From assembly GCF_027912455.1 (NCBI RefSeq), contig NZ_CP115446.1, positions 1,387,501 through 1,451,500 of the forward strand: a DNA stretch of 64,000 bases, given 5' to 3'. This document shows, piece by piece, positions 44,134 through 52,948 of this stretch. A model generated the notes under the pieces. That model did no database searches, was not told where the DNA came from, and worked only from the letters and a program-made list of their open reading frames with translations. Both the position numbers and the translations under genes were made by a program. Positions within the stretch are counted from its first letter, which is position 1; the number at the start of each line of letters is the position of its first letter. This DNA comes from Aurantiacibacter sp. MUD61 (lineage in GTDB: Bacteria > Pseudomonadota > Alphaproteobacteria > Sphingomonadales > Sphingomonadaceae).

Positions 44134-45166
44134 CTGGTCTCTCATCATAGGCCAGCCTGAAACCGACATTGCTGGTGCCCAATCCCGGATCTCTTCCCTG
44201 CCGTGAAGCGGGGCGATAGCGCTGGCAGTAATTGGGCGCGCAAAGGTACGATCCGCCTTTCATCACCCGGCTCGCCAATCCCGGATTGTATGGGTCGTAG
44301 GCCGCATTCTCGCTCGGGCCCGTCGGATTGTCATTGTCGTCCGGATCGTGGCCGGGGCGGTAGAAATCCTGTGTCACTTCCCACGCATTGCCGACCATGT
44401 CGTAAAGGCCGTTGGCGTTGGGCGCGAAGCAACCCACCGGTGCTATGCCGGCAAATCCGTCGGTCTCTTCGTTGACTACAGGAAAGGCTCCCTGCCAGCT
44501 ATTCGCCGTCTCTCCATCGGGCTGCGCGGAATAGGGATCCGCCCCCGCGCTCGCCGCATATTCCCATTCGGCTTCGGTGGGCAGGCGTCCACCCGCCCAA
44601 TTGGCATAAGCGACCATGTCATCCCAGGCGAGATGGACGACTGGTTGGTTTTCCTGCGCATCGGGTCCATCAGGGCCATAGGGTTTCATCCAATTTGCAC
44701 CCGGCACATATTTCCACCAGTCGGTGTAGCGTGTGCTTGGCTGATCTGGCGGAGTGAAGACCGCCGATCCGGGCAGCAAGAGTTCTGGTGGGATCTGGTC
44801 TTCCGGCACGCCGAAAAGCGCTGGGTCGACCGGCTTTTCTGCGACCGTTTCATATCCGGTTGCTTCAACGAAAGCAGCGAACTGGCGGTTGGTCACTTCA
44901 TGCGGATCGATCCAGAAGCCGTCGACGCGCGTTTCGCGCCGCGGGCCCTCCTCCGCATAGATATCGTCCTGCCCCATTATGAAGGTTCCGCCCGCAATCC
45001 GAATAGGTAGGTCGCCAATCGCAGCGCACTCGGCTGTGCTGGCAAAGTCGCTCGCTGCCTCAAAACCGGGCGCGTCGGAGGGCTCATCCGCGCTTTGCGA
45101 GCAAGCGGCCAAAGAGACCGCTGCAAGCAAAGGCAGAGTGAGGCGGGCGGAAACGGGGTTTGTCAT
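44126..45166 (-). CDS. Formylglycine-generating enzyme, predicted lipoprotein
   Basis: A 346-residue FGE-sulfatase domain protein that oxidises the sulfatase active-site Cys to formylglycine. The copper site Cys pair is present as Cys309 and Cys314 in GGSYLCAPNYCQRYR, followed by ASR and NVGFRLAYD as in the catalytic FGE of Streptomyces and human SUMF1, so it is a real enzyme and not a mere SUMF domain. The N-terminus is a signal with lipobox LAAC, so it should sit in the periplasm, unlike the cytosolic bacterial enzymes. It lies beside five Cys-type sulfatases. Start ATG 45166. Confidence 0.9.
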   Translation of the reverse strand: MTNPVSARLTLPLLAAVSLAACSQSADEPSDAPGFEAASDFASTAECAAIGDLPIRIAGGTFIMGQDDIYAEEGPRRETRVDGFWIDPHEVTNRQFAAFVEATGYETVAEKPVDPALFGVPEDQIPPELLLPGSAVFTPPDQPSTRYTDWWKYVPGANWMKPYGPDGPDAQENQPVVHLAWDDMVAYANWAGGRLPTEAEWEYAASAGADPYSAQPDGETANSWQGAFPVVNEETDGFAGIAPVGCFAPNANGLYDMVGNAWEVTQDFYRPGHDPDDNDNPTGPSENAAYDPYNPGLASRVMKGGSYLCAPNYCQRYRPASRQGRDPGLGTSNVGFRLAYDERPDA

Positions 45167-45173
45167 GAACAGA

Positions 45174-45506
45174 TTAGCTATTGCGTTCGCGCTGCGCTGT
45201 CACGTGGGCGACCATTTCTTCCATGGTAACGCTGCCATCGGAGTTGCCATCCATACGGCCGAATGCGCGCGCCGTGTTCTGCTCACTGGCCCATTGTTCG
45301 GGATGGCCGTTTTCAGCGACCCATGCGGTGCGGTATGTCTGAAATTCATCCAGCGTGACAACGCCATCCTCATTCTCATCCATGTTCTGCATGCGCCATT
45401 CAGCTGCATCTTCGGCAGAACGCTGCTGCGCTTGGGCGGTAGCGGGCAGACCGCTGGCCATTGCGATAGCAAGTCCTGTTAGCATCGCTTTGTCTATTGT
45501 CTTCAT
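45174..45506 (-). CDS. Secreted EF-hand calcium-binding protein
   Basis: A 110-residue exported protein with signal peptide ending ATAQAQ and two EF-hand loops, DENEDGVVTLDEF and DGNSDGSVTMEEM. The start ATG 45506 follows AAGGAGAGGC. It lies between FGE and a sulfatase gene. Sulfatases bind calcium, so a role in metal supply is possible, but this is only a guess. Confidence 0.82.
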   Translation of the reverse strand: MKTIDKAMLTGLAIAMASGLPATAQAQQRSAEDAAEWRMQNMDENEDGVVTLDEFQTYRTAWVAENGHPEQWASEQNTARAFGRMDGNSDGSVTMEEMVAHVTAQRERNS

Positions 45507-45573
45507 TGTGCCTCTCCTTGTGTAAGTTGGCATTTCTCGTCCCTGAAGCAGGGCGGCGCGGATTGCGCCGTGG

Positions 45574-47052
45574 TCAATTCCCGAACGAAACTCCGGGAAC
45601 AGGCTCCCGACCGCGGCGGTCAAGAGACGGGGCGACTGCATCAATTTCGTTGAGATAATTCTCCAACTGCCCGCGCATGTCGGCGGCGCGTTGCGGATAG
45701 CGGCCTGACAAATCATTATTCTCGCCCGGATCTTCCGACAGGTCGAAAAGCTCGCTCGGCACTGCCGGATCGAAGCTCAGAACATATTTCCAATCGCCAT
45801 CGCGAATGGCGGCAGATGCGCGGTCGCCAGTGCTCTGGACACGCGGGCGTGGGTTGTACCAATAGATCGGGCTGGAGACCTGCTCCCCGCCGGCAATCGC
45901 GGCAATCGGATTGCCATCTCTATGCCAGTCTGGGCGAAGCGGAAGCCCTGCGAGGGAAAGGAAAGTCGGAAACAGGTCGGTATTGTTGACGATTGTCGGG
46001 CTGGTGACACCGCCATCGAGATGGCCCGGCCATGCGGCGAGGAAGGGGACGCGCACGCCGCCTTCGTAAATGTGCCCCTTGCCCGCACGAAGCGGCCAGT
46101 TGGATGTCGGCAGGCGGCGTCCGCGACCAAGGCCGCGATTGCTCAGCCCGCCATGATCGGATGTGAAGATGATGATCGTGTCCTCGGCAACGCCGAGCCG
46201 ATCGAGCGCGGCACGCAAATCGCCCACGCTCTGATCCACACTTGTGACCATCGCTGCGTAAACGGGATCGTTCTGGATAAGCTGTGTCTCACCATCCCGC
46301 TCGATGAGTTGAGGGCGGTCCGGCTCTTCCATCCTATCGAGCTTGCTTTCGTAATATTCGACAAGCTCGGCCGGTGCCTCGATCGGGGTGTGGACGGCAT
46401 AATGTGAGAGGACCGCGAAGAACGGGCGATCGCTTCCGCTTGCTACGTGGCTTTCGAGAAATGCGACTGTTTCGTCAGTCAGCCTGTCGGTCAGATACTC
46501 ACCTTCCTCGCCCTGCTTCAGGCCCGGTCCGATCGAACGCCGGTTTTCAGCGCCATACGGGAAGAAATGCGTTGCAACAGCTCCTGCTGAGCCGCCGCCG
46601 ATGTTGATATCAAAACCCTGTGCGTCGGGCATTTCATCTGCTTCGCGGCCCAAGTGCCACTTGCCTGCGAAGAACGTTGTGTAATCGGCCTCCTGCATGG
46701 CTTCGGCGACTGTCACCACTTCGGTGCCGAGAGATTCCCCGCCGCGCCCGCCGGGCACCTGCGCGCGGGCAGGATTGCGGCCGGTGAAGAAAGCGTGGCG
46801 TGAAGGTACGCAGCGCGGGAAAGCGGCGTAGGCATTGGTAAAATCGATGCCCTCTGCAGCCAATTGGTCGATTTCCGGCGTCTCGTGGAAAACCGAGCCT
46901 GAATACCCGAGATCGCGTGCACCCAGATCATCGACTAGAATGACGAGAATGTTAGGCGCGCGCGCCGGGGCCTCTGCCTGGGCAAGAGTCTGCGGCGCGG
47001 CGCAAGCAGTGATTGCAGAGGCAATCGCGACGAGAGGGAGTGAGAGGCGCAT
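45574..47052 (-). CDS. Type I sulfatase, lipoprotein (CVPSR)
   Basis: A 492-residue arylsulfatase-family enzyme. The formylglycine Cys is Cys81 in CVPSR; metal and substrate sites include VILVDDLGARDLGYSG, FFAGKWHLG and FTSDHGGLSNRG. The signal ends in a lipobox (ITAC) and gives a periplasmic or surface lipoprotein. I chose ATG 47052 (AGGA spaced well) rather than 47076. The target is one kind of sulfate ester on the glycan; position unknown. Confidence 0.9.
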   Translation of the reverse strand: MRLSLPLVAIASAITACAAPQTLAQAEAPARAPNILVILVDDLGARDLGYSGSVFHETPEIDQLAAEGIDFTNAYAAFPRCVPSRHAFFTGRNPARAQVPGGRGGESLGTEVVTVAEAMQEADYTTFFAGKWHLGREADEMPDAQGFDINIGGGSAGAVATHFFPYGAENRRSIGPGLKQGEEGEYLTDRLTDETVAFLESHVASGSDRPFFAVLSHYAVHTPIEAPAELVEYYESKLDRMEEPDRPQLIERDGETQLIQNDPVYAAMVTSVDQSVGDLRAALDRLGVAEDTIIIFTSDHGGLSNRGLGRGRRLPTSNWPLRAGKGHIYEGGVRVPFLAAWPGHLDGGVTSPTIVNNTDLFPTFLSLAGLPLRPDWHRDGNPIAAIAGGEQVSSPIYWYNPRPRVQSTGDRASAAIRDGDWKYVLSFDPAVPSELFDLSEDPGENNDLSGRYPQRAADMRGQLENYLNEIDAVAPSLDRRGREPVPGVSFGN

Positions 47053-47076
47053 GCAAAGATTCCTATCGAAAGCCAT

Positions 47077-48360
47077 CTAGTGTCCGACCTGAACCGGCTC
47101 TGTGGCGATCGCCCTGCGATTGTCTGCAGATGCCAGCAGCGCAATGGCGCATAGGGCAATGTAGCAGGTGGCAGGGATGGCGAAGGCGATCGCGTAACCG
47201 TAGCTGTCGGCCATCGCTCCGGTAAGGACGGGAATAATCGCTCCGCCGATAATGGCAGTGCATAGGAAGCCTGATGTGGCTGCCGCCGACGCGGTGGAAC
47301 GCTCGAGTGTCAGAGTGAAGATGACCGGGAACATGATCGAATTGAACAAGCCGATCGACAGTGCAGCATAGCCGGATGGTGCGCCGCCCACGACGACACA
47401 GAACAGGCACAGGGCAGCCGCCGAAGCTGTTGCGAGTGCGAGCAGATGTGCCGCGGCGAAACGCGTGAGCAAAGCCGAACCAGCGAAACGGCCAATCATG
47501 GCGCCCAGCCAATACAGGCTGACGTAGTAGCCAGCCTGCTGCAGTGAGAGGCCCCATACGCCATCATCTTCGAGGAACAGCGCCATCTGCGTGCCGATGG
47601 CGACTTCGGCACCAACGTAGAGGAAAATGGCACAGCCGCCGATCAGCGCCCAGCGCGATCCGGCCACCTCTTTGAGCGTTTCGGAAAAGCTCGCGGCCTT
47701 TGCGGGGGCGGGGGCTCCATCGCTGATGCGGCGGCGTGACCACCAGATGAAGGCGAGAAGTCCTGCGAGCATTGCGGCAATGATCAGGAAGCTCAGATCG
47801 ATAGAACCGAGCGCAGCATCGCGCATGGCGGGATCGAGCGTTTCGCCTTCTGGAATTTCGACATTCTCCAGCAGTAGCTTCGCGCCCAACAGCGGGCCCA
47901 CGACTGTGCCCAGCGAGTTGAACGCCTGGCTAAAGGTCAGGCGAAAATGGCTGCGTTCCCGAGTACCGAGAGAAGCGGCGAGTGGATTTGCCGCAACCTG
48001 CAACACGGTAATCCCGCTGGCCATCACGAACAGACCCAGCAGCACGCCTGTGTAAGTGTCCAGATTGCTGGCGGTCAGGATTGCAAAGCACGCCGCGATC
48101 ATGAGGCCGATGGCCAGGATGATTGCCTTTACCGGTTTGAGCCGCGCGACCAGCATCGCTGCCGGGATCGAGACGAGACCATAGGCGATAAAGAAAGCAA
48201 AGGCCGTCAGCTGCGCCTCGACATTCGACAGCGAGAAAATGCCTTTTACCGCCGCGACCAGCGGGTCGATCAGCGAGGTGATAAATCCCCATGCGAAAAA
48301 CAGCGTGGTGACGCTGGCAAAGGCACCGGAAGTTGATTTGGTTTGTGTCATCTCGCCCAT
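47077..48360 (-). CDS. MFS sugar transporter, FucP/GlcP-like
   Basis: A 427-residue transporter with 12 hydrophobic helices. The loop motif GTRERSHFRLTFSQAFNSLG and the early AWGFITSL are typical of the FucP-like sugar:proton symporters. Presumably it imports the desulfated mono- or disaccharide made by the local enzymes. Start 48360 or 48351. It lies between two sulfatase genes, one base from the upstream one at 47076. Confidence 0.85.
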   Translation of the reverse strand: MGEMTQTKSTSGAFASVTTLFFAWGFITSLIDPLVAAVKGIFSLSNVEAQLTAFAFFIAYGLVSIPAAMLVARLKPVKAIILAIGLMIAACFAILTASNLDTYTGVLLGLFVMASGITVLQVAANPLAASLGTRERSHFRLTFSQAFNSLGTVVGPLLGAKLLLENVEIPEGETLDPAMRDAALGSIDLSFLIIAAMLAGLLAFIWWSRRRISDGAPAPAKAASFSETLKEVAGSRWALIGGCAIFLYVGAEVAIGTQMALFLEDDGVWGLSLQQAGYYVSLYWLGAMIGRFAGSALLTRFAAAHLLALATASAAALCLFCVVVGGAPSGYAALSIGLFNSIMFPVIFTLTLERSTASAAATSGFLCTAIIGGAIIPVLTGAMADSYGYAIAFAIPATCYIALCAIALLASADNRRAIATEPVQVGH

Positions 48361-48367
48361 CTGCTGA

Positions 48368-49789
48368 TCAATTGCCGCGACGACGGCGATGCTCTTCGCG
48401 TTCGGAAATTGGAGTGGGAAGGGAGGCCCGCCATTCGGTGTAGCGTTCGCTCATATTGCGGAACCTGTTGGGTTGATCAGCCTGGATATCGCGCGTTTCG
48501 CCCGGATCATCAGCGAGGTTGTAGAAACTCGCCGCACCATCCTCACCGATGTACAATTTGAAATCGCCATGCCGCATCGCTGCGCTTTCGCGGCAGTTCG
48601 CCCGATTGCCACAGACGCGGCGCTGCCAGTACATGTCACGCGCTGTGATCGTTTCCGCCTGTCCAGTCAGCAGCGGAAGGAGGCTGGTCCCGTCGAAAAG
48701 TTCTCCTGTCGGCTCTTCGAAATCGAGAATGTCTTCGAATGTCCGGTAAAGATCGAGCGTGGTCACAGGTGTCGAATTGACTTGCCTGGCAGGAATCCGC
48801 GCAGGCCAGCTGGCAATGAAAGGAACGCGGATGCCGCCTTCGCGCAGAGTGCCTTTGTGCCCGCTGAGGGGCCCCGTGACACCCAGCACGGGGATATCCT
48901 CCCAATCGTCCGGATAGCCGCGAAAGCCGGGGGTGGCGGGACCATTGTCGCTGATGAACAGGATAAGCGTGTTCTCCGCATCGCCGTTGCGCTCAAGCGC
49001 GTCCATCACGTGCCCTACGCCTTCATCGACTGCCAGGATCATGGCGGCGTAAACACGCTGCGGTTCTGTCGGGAGATGGGCGACCGCCTCCTGATGCCGG
49101 GCAGCAGCTTCGATCGGACTGTGCGGCGCATTATATGCGAGGTAGAGAAAATACGGATCGTCGCCGCTGTGCCCGTCGATGAATCCGACTGCGCCGCGCG
49201 TGAGCCAGTCAGTCAGATATTCGCCGTCCTCATCCGGGTCGACCCAATGGCCCGAGGCATGGCCTCCAGCGCCGTAGCCAAACCCGACACCTTCATAGGC
49301 GCCGTCTTCACGCGGGTGGTAGACGCCGCCCCAGGTCATCGGTCCTATCGCGACATCGGATACGGACGACACATCGTTCGCAAGGTTCCACTTGCCGACG
49401 ACTGCCGTGTCATAGCCATGCATGCGCAAGAACTGCGGCAGCAGCGGCTGGCTCTCCGGCATCGGCTCGCGCGTCGTGTCAGGGTTCCACCACACACCGA
49501 GGCGAGCGGGATTGGTGCCGGTGAGCAGGCCGACGCGGCTCGGCCCGCAGACCGCGGAAGCGGCATAGCCATTGGTGAAGCGCATGCCCGACGCTGCAAG
49601 AGCATCGAGATTGGGCGTTTCCACCCAGCTGTCGAGCCCGTTGGCGCTCATGTCGCCATAAGCCATATCATCGACAAAGATGAGGACTATGTTGGGCGCA
49701 GGAGCCGCTTCGACACCCGATTGCGCGACTGCCAAAGCCGGGCAGAAAGCAACTACGAGCAGCGCCAAGCGCTTCAAAATTCTCATCAT
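48368..49789 (-). CDS. Type I sulfatase (CGPSR)
   Basis: A 473-residue sulfatase. The active-site Cys is Cys81 in CGPSR; VLIFVDDMAYGDMSANG, VVGKWNLA, and FISDNGPATPG are the metal and substrate regions. A signal peptide is present at the N-terminus (LVVAFCPALAVAQS). It is the first gene of the minus-strand operon, with GGGAGAAA before ATG 49789. The operon promoter lies in the region with two LacI-type palindromes. Confidence 0.9.
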   Translation of the reverse strand: MMRILKRLALLVVAFCPALAVAQSGVEAAPAPNIVLIFVDDMAYGDMSANGLDSWVETPNLDALAASGMRFTNGYAASAVCGPSRVGLLTGTNPARLGVWWNPDTTREPMPESQPLLPQFLRMHGYDTAVVGKWNLANDVSSVSDVAIGPMTWGGVYHPREDGAYEGVGFGYGAGGHASGHWVDPDEDGEYLTDWLTRGAVGFIDGHSGDDPYFLYLAYNAPHSPIEAAARHQEAVAHLPTEPQRVYAAMILAVDEGVGHVMDALERNGDAENTLILFISDNGPATPGFRGYPDDWEDIPVLGVTGPLSGHKGTLREGGIRVPFIASWPARIPARQVNSTPVTTLDLYRTFEDILDFEEPTGELFDGTSLLPLLTGQAETITARDMYWQRRVCGNRANCRESAAMRHGDFKLYIGEDGAASFYNLADDPGETRDIQADQPNRFRNMSERYTEWRASLPTPISEREEHRRRRGN

Positions 49790-49848
49790 TTTTCTCCCGT
49801 CGGCGTCCTGCTACGCGCTCTTTGCGGCGCGATTCGTAAAAATCATAA

Positions 49849-49862
49849 TGATAATGTTGTCA
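49849..49862. promoter_or_regulatory. LacI-type operator 1
   Basis: TGATAATGTTGTCA is a 14-base palindrome differing at one base from TGACAATGTTGTCA. It lies between the divergent sulfatase (minus) and TonB receptor (plus), where it can control both. Confidence 0.72.
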
Positions 49863-49867
49863 TTGTC

Positions 49868-49881
49868 TGTCAATATTGTCA
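49868..49881. promoter_or_regulatory. LacI-type operator 2
   Basis: TGTCAATATTGTCA is a second copy of the palindrome, centred 19 bases from operator 1. Two sites about two helical turns apart would suit cooperative binding of a LacI-family dimer or tetramer. Confidence 0.65.
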
Positions 49882-49977
49882 TAAAGTAACGGGAGGGCCG
49901 ATTGATTCGGCCTTTGAATTGAGACCGGCTGATTCTTCGATAATGGGGTTACAGCGGCGAAAGAGGGAGGAAAGACC

Positions 49978-52860
49978 ATGAAGGCCAAGTCATTTCGCGT
50001 GCAGGCGATGGCGTATCTGCTCACCGGGTGCAGCCTCGCATTTCTAGCTCAGCCAGCGATGGCGCAGGATGCGGATTGCGATCCGGAGGCCGAGGATTGC
50101 GAGGTCGATGACACGATCGTCGTCACCGGTATCCGCGCCGCTATTCAGAGCGCGACCAATGCAAAGCGCGAAAGCGATCAGATCACCGATGTGATCGATG
50201 CCGAAGATATCGGCGATCTTCCCGATACCAATGTGGCCGAGGCGTTGCAGCGCGTCACCGGTGTGCAGATCAATCGTGACCTTGGCGAAGGCTCGGAAAT
50301 CGCGGTGCGCGGCTTCTCGCAGAATCGCGTCGAGATCAATGGGCAGACGCAAGTCGGTGCTGGCGCAGGTGGCGATGTGACCTATCAGGCCATTACGTCC
50401 GACGCTTTCCGCAGCATCGAAGTCATCAAGACGCCCGCTGCCGACGAAGTGGAAGGGGCGCTTGGTGCGATCATTCGCTTCAATACGCGCCGTCCGCTGG
50501 ACAGCCGCCGCAATCTGCTGAGTGCTTCAGTCGACGCGCAGTTCGCTGAACGTGCCGATGCGTGGACGAACAATGCCAATCTGCTTGGCAGCTATCAATT
50601 TGAATCGAGCGGCGGCACGCGCTTCGGTATCCTTGGCAATCTGACCTATCGCGGGCGTCGCCTGCGACAGGACTTCCTCGATATCCGTGGCTGGGATGCG
50701 GTCGACGGCTTCGGGCGCGACCTCGATGGTGACGGAGTTGCTGGAGAGCTGGTCGAGCGCGACGAGGATGGCTTCATCCTGGACTTGCAGGATGGCGCCT
50801 ACGTGCCGTTGCAGACTCGCCTCCAGGTGCGCGAACAGGATCGCGAGCTCTATACCGCCACTTTCTCTTTCCAGGCTGAGACCGAAGGCGGCTTTGAGCT
50901 GTTTGCAGATGCGCGTTTCACCCGGAATGAGGCTGGCGATACTCAGTTCCAATACACATCCTCATTCAACAGCGCATTGCAGGGACCGCCCGATGCGCTG
51001 CGCATCCGCCCGGTTTACCAGCAGCCGGAAAATGCGTTGATTTCCGATAATCAGACCGTCCTGAACGCTATTCTTGGTCAGGTCCGCCCGAACGGCAATC
51101 CGCAGCGCGGCGTGAACCTCAATATCTCCGGCAATTCCGCGCCGAATGAACAGGAAGTGCTAACGCTGGCGCTCGGGGCGTCGTGGGAAGTCGGTGACCG
51201 ATTGGATATGAGCGTGGAATTCAACCACGGCACCGGCAATCAGGTGAACGACCAGTTTTTCAGCTCCAGCGGTGTGGCATTCAGCGAATGGCCGTTCTAT
51301 TTCTATGATTTCTCCACCGGCACCGATCTACCGACAATTGTCCCCCTGGTGCGCGGCGGCAATGGCGATGCCACGACCGAATTCACCGATGACCGCCGGG
51401 TCGATTTGCTCGACCTGAATACTTACCGATTCAATAACATCGTGGCGCAGCGCCAGATGGAAGAGAATTACGAGACCGCCGCGCGGATCGACTTCGACTA
51501 TGATTTCCGTTTTGGCCCGATCTATTCGCTCGAATTTGGCGGCCGTATTACCGAGGAGGTTGGTCGCCGCTCTCGCCTTCGTGGACGCGATACCAACAAT
51601 ACAGATGCTGATGGTAATCTTGGCGGACTGTCATTCGATGAACTCGAAGCGCGGTTCCCTGGAATCATAGTCCAGCAACCCTATGGTGATCTTTTCGACG
51701 GCGCGACAGGCGATTTCCCGCGCGAATGGTTCTCGCTCGACAGCGCTTTCATTCGCGATAACTACGATGAAATCCTTGCTGATGGCGGCATCGTCCGTAC
51801 CCTCGATCGCAATTGGGGCTTCGACGTTTCACGTAATACGATCGCTGCCTATCTTCTCGCCAATTACGAATTTGCCCTCGGCGGTGTAAACGCATTCGGC
51901 AATTTCGGCGTGCGCTATGTCGCGACCGATCGCGTCGCGACGGGCGGCGTCGATGCAGGAAATGACACTTTCATTCCGCTGACCGTTGAACAGGATTATG
52001 ACAACTGGCTCCCGAGTGCGAACCTCGTCATGGATCTCGGCGATGGCTTCTACGCCCGTTTCGGCGCCGCACGTTCCATGGCCCGTCCACGGCTGATCGA
52101 TGTCGCGCCGCTGGTAAACATTCAATTCTTCGCTGGGGCAGGGAGGGGCGGCAACCCGCTGCTGGAACCGGAAGAAGTGACGCAGTTCGATGTCAGCTTT
52201 GAAAAATACTATGGCGAAGGCAATCTTGTTTCCGTCGCGCTGTTCTACAAAGACTTCTCGCAGCGGATCGAGGAAGGCATTTTCAACGGATGCTTCCCGC
52301 TCCCTTCCGATCAGTCGGAAGACAGCCCGGGCGACGATGGTTGCCTTGTCGGCGAAGACTTGATCCGCGTGAATTCGCCGGTGAATGCCGGTGCTACTGA
52401 AGTGCGCGGCGTGGAAATTGCCTGGCAGCAAAGCCTCGACTTCCTGCCGTCACCGCTCGACGGTTTCGGCTTCATCGCCAACTACACCTATGTCGATGCG
52501 GATGAGGATACCGTCAGTCTCAGTGGCCTGACCCTGCCAACGCAGGACCTCTCGGAGCACAGCTACAACCTTATTGGCTATTTCGAGAAATGGGGCTTTG
52601 AAGCGCGTGCTGCGTACAACTGGCGCAGCGAATTCTACGATGAGCGCTCCACCACCAATCAGGCGAGCTTTGCCGAGCCCTATGGTCAGCTGGATGCCTC
52701 GATAGGTTATCAGATCACGCCCTCGCTTTCGATCCGGGCTGAAGCCATCAATATCTTGAACGAGCCGGAAATCCGCTATCAGGAAATCGCCGAGCGTCCG
52801 CTTGGCTACAGGGTGAATGATCGCCGTTTCCTGATTGGCATCAGCTGGCGGATGCGTTGA
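49978..52860 (+). CDS. TonB-dependent receptor for glycan uptake
   Basis: A 960-residue outer-membrane receptor. The signal ends AQPAMAQ; a TonB-box-like DDTIVVTGIRAAIQSA is followed by the plug domain (DTNVAEALQRVTGVQI, IAVRGFSQNRVEINGQ, FRSIEVIKTPAADEVEGAL). The C-terminal beta-barrel ends with an aromatic-type residue pattern GISWRMR. The sequence is of the Xanthomonas/Caulobacter TonB receptor group that takes up oligosaccharides. No SusD partner is present, as in proteobacteria. Likely promoted from the operator region. Confidence 0.93.
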   Translation: MKAKSFRVQAMAYLLTGCSLAFLAQPAMAQDADCDPEAEDCEVDDTIVVTGIRAAIQSATNAKRESDQITDVIDAEDIGDLPDTNVAEALQRVTGVQINRDLGEGSEIAVRGFSQNRVEINGQTQVGAGAGGDVTYQAITSDAFRSIEVIKTPAADEVEGALGAIIRFNTRRPLDSRRNLLSASVDAQFAERADAWTNNANLLGSYQFESSGGTRFGILGNLTYRGRRLRQDFLDIRGWDAVDGFGRDLDGDGVAGELVERDEDGFILDLQDGAYVPLQTRLQVREQDRELYTATFSFQAETEGGFELFADARFTRNEAGDTQFQYTSSFNSALQGPPDALRIRPVYQQPENALISDNQTVLNAILGQVRPNGNPQRGVNLNISGNSAPNEQEVLTLALGASWEVGDRLDMSVEFNHGTGNQVNDQFFSSSGVAFSEWPFYFYDFSTGTDLPTIVPLVRGGNGDATTEFTDDRRVDLLDLNTYRFNNIVAQRQMEENYETAARIDFDYDFRFGPIYSLEFGGRITEEVGRRSRLRGRDTNNTDADGNLGGLSFDELEARFPGIIVQQPYGDLFDGATGDFPREWFSLDSAFIRDNYDEILADGGIVRTLDRNWGFDVSRNTIAAYLLANYEFALGGVNAFGNFGVRYVATDRVATGGVDAGNDTFIPLTVEQDYDNWLPSANLVMDLGDGFYARFGAARSMARPRLIDVAPLVNIQFFAGAGRGGNPLLEPEEVTQFDVSFEKYYGEGNLVSVALFYKDFSQRIEEGIFNGCFPLPSDQSEDSPGDDGCLVGEDLIRVNSPVNAGATEVRGVEIAWQQSLDFLPSPLDGFGFIANYTYVDADEDTVSLSGLTLPTQDLSEHSYNLIGYFEKWGFEARAAYNWRSEFYDERSTTNQASFAEPYGQLDASIGYQITPSLSIRAEAINILNEPEIRYQEIAERPLGYRVNDRRFLIGISWRMR

Positions 52861-52885
52861 GGCACTGAGCCCCGACGGTCGCAAA

Positions 52886-52916
52886 CGGGGGTGACATCGC
52901 ACAGCGAGCACCCCCG
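52886..52916 (+). terminator. Hairpin between receptor and sulfatase
   Basis: CGGGGGTG (52886-52893) and CACCCCCG (52909-52916) form an eight-base stem with a 15-base loop and no T-run. It may trim the message so that the receptor is made in excess over the downstream sulfatases; true termination is doubtful. Confidence 0.45.
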
Positions 52917-52948
52917 AAATGCCAAGAATTGAAGTGCGGAGAATGATG

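Noticed and set aside
48389..49981. 530-residue plus-strand open frame across the sulfatase gene
   Set aside because: The minus-strand frame has the complete sulfatase motif set; the plus frame has no recognisable domain and is an antisense shadow.
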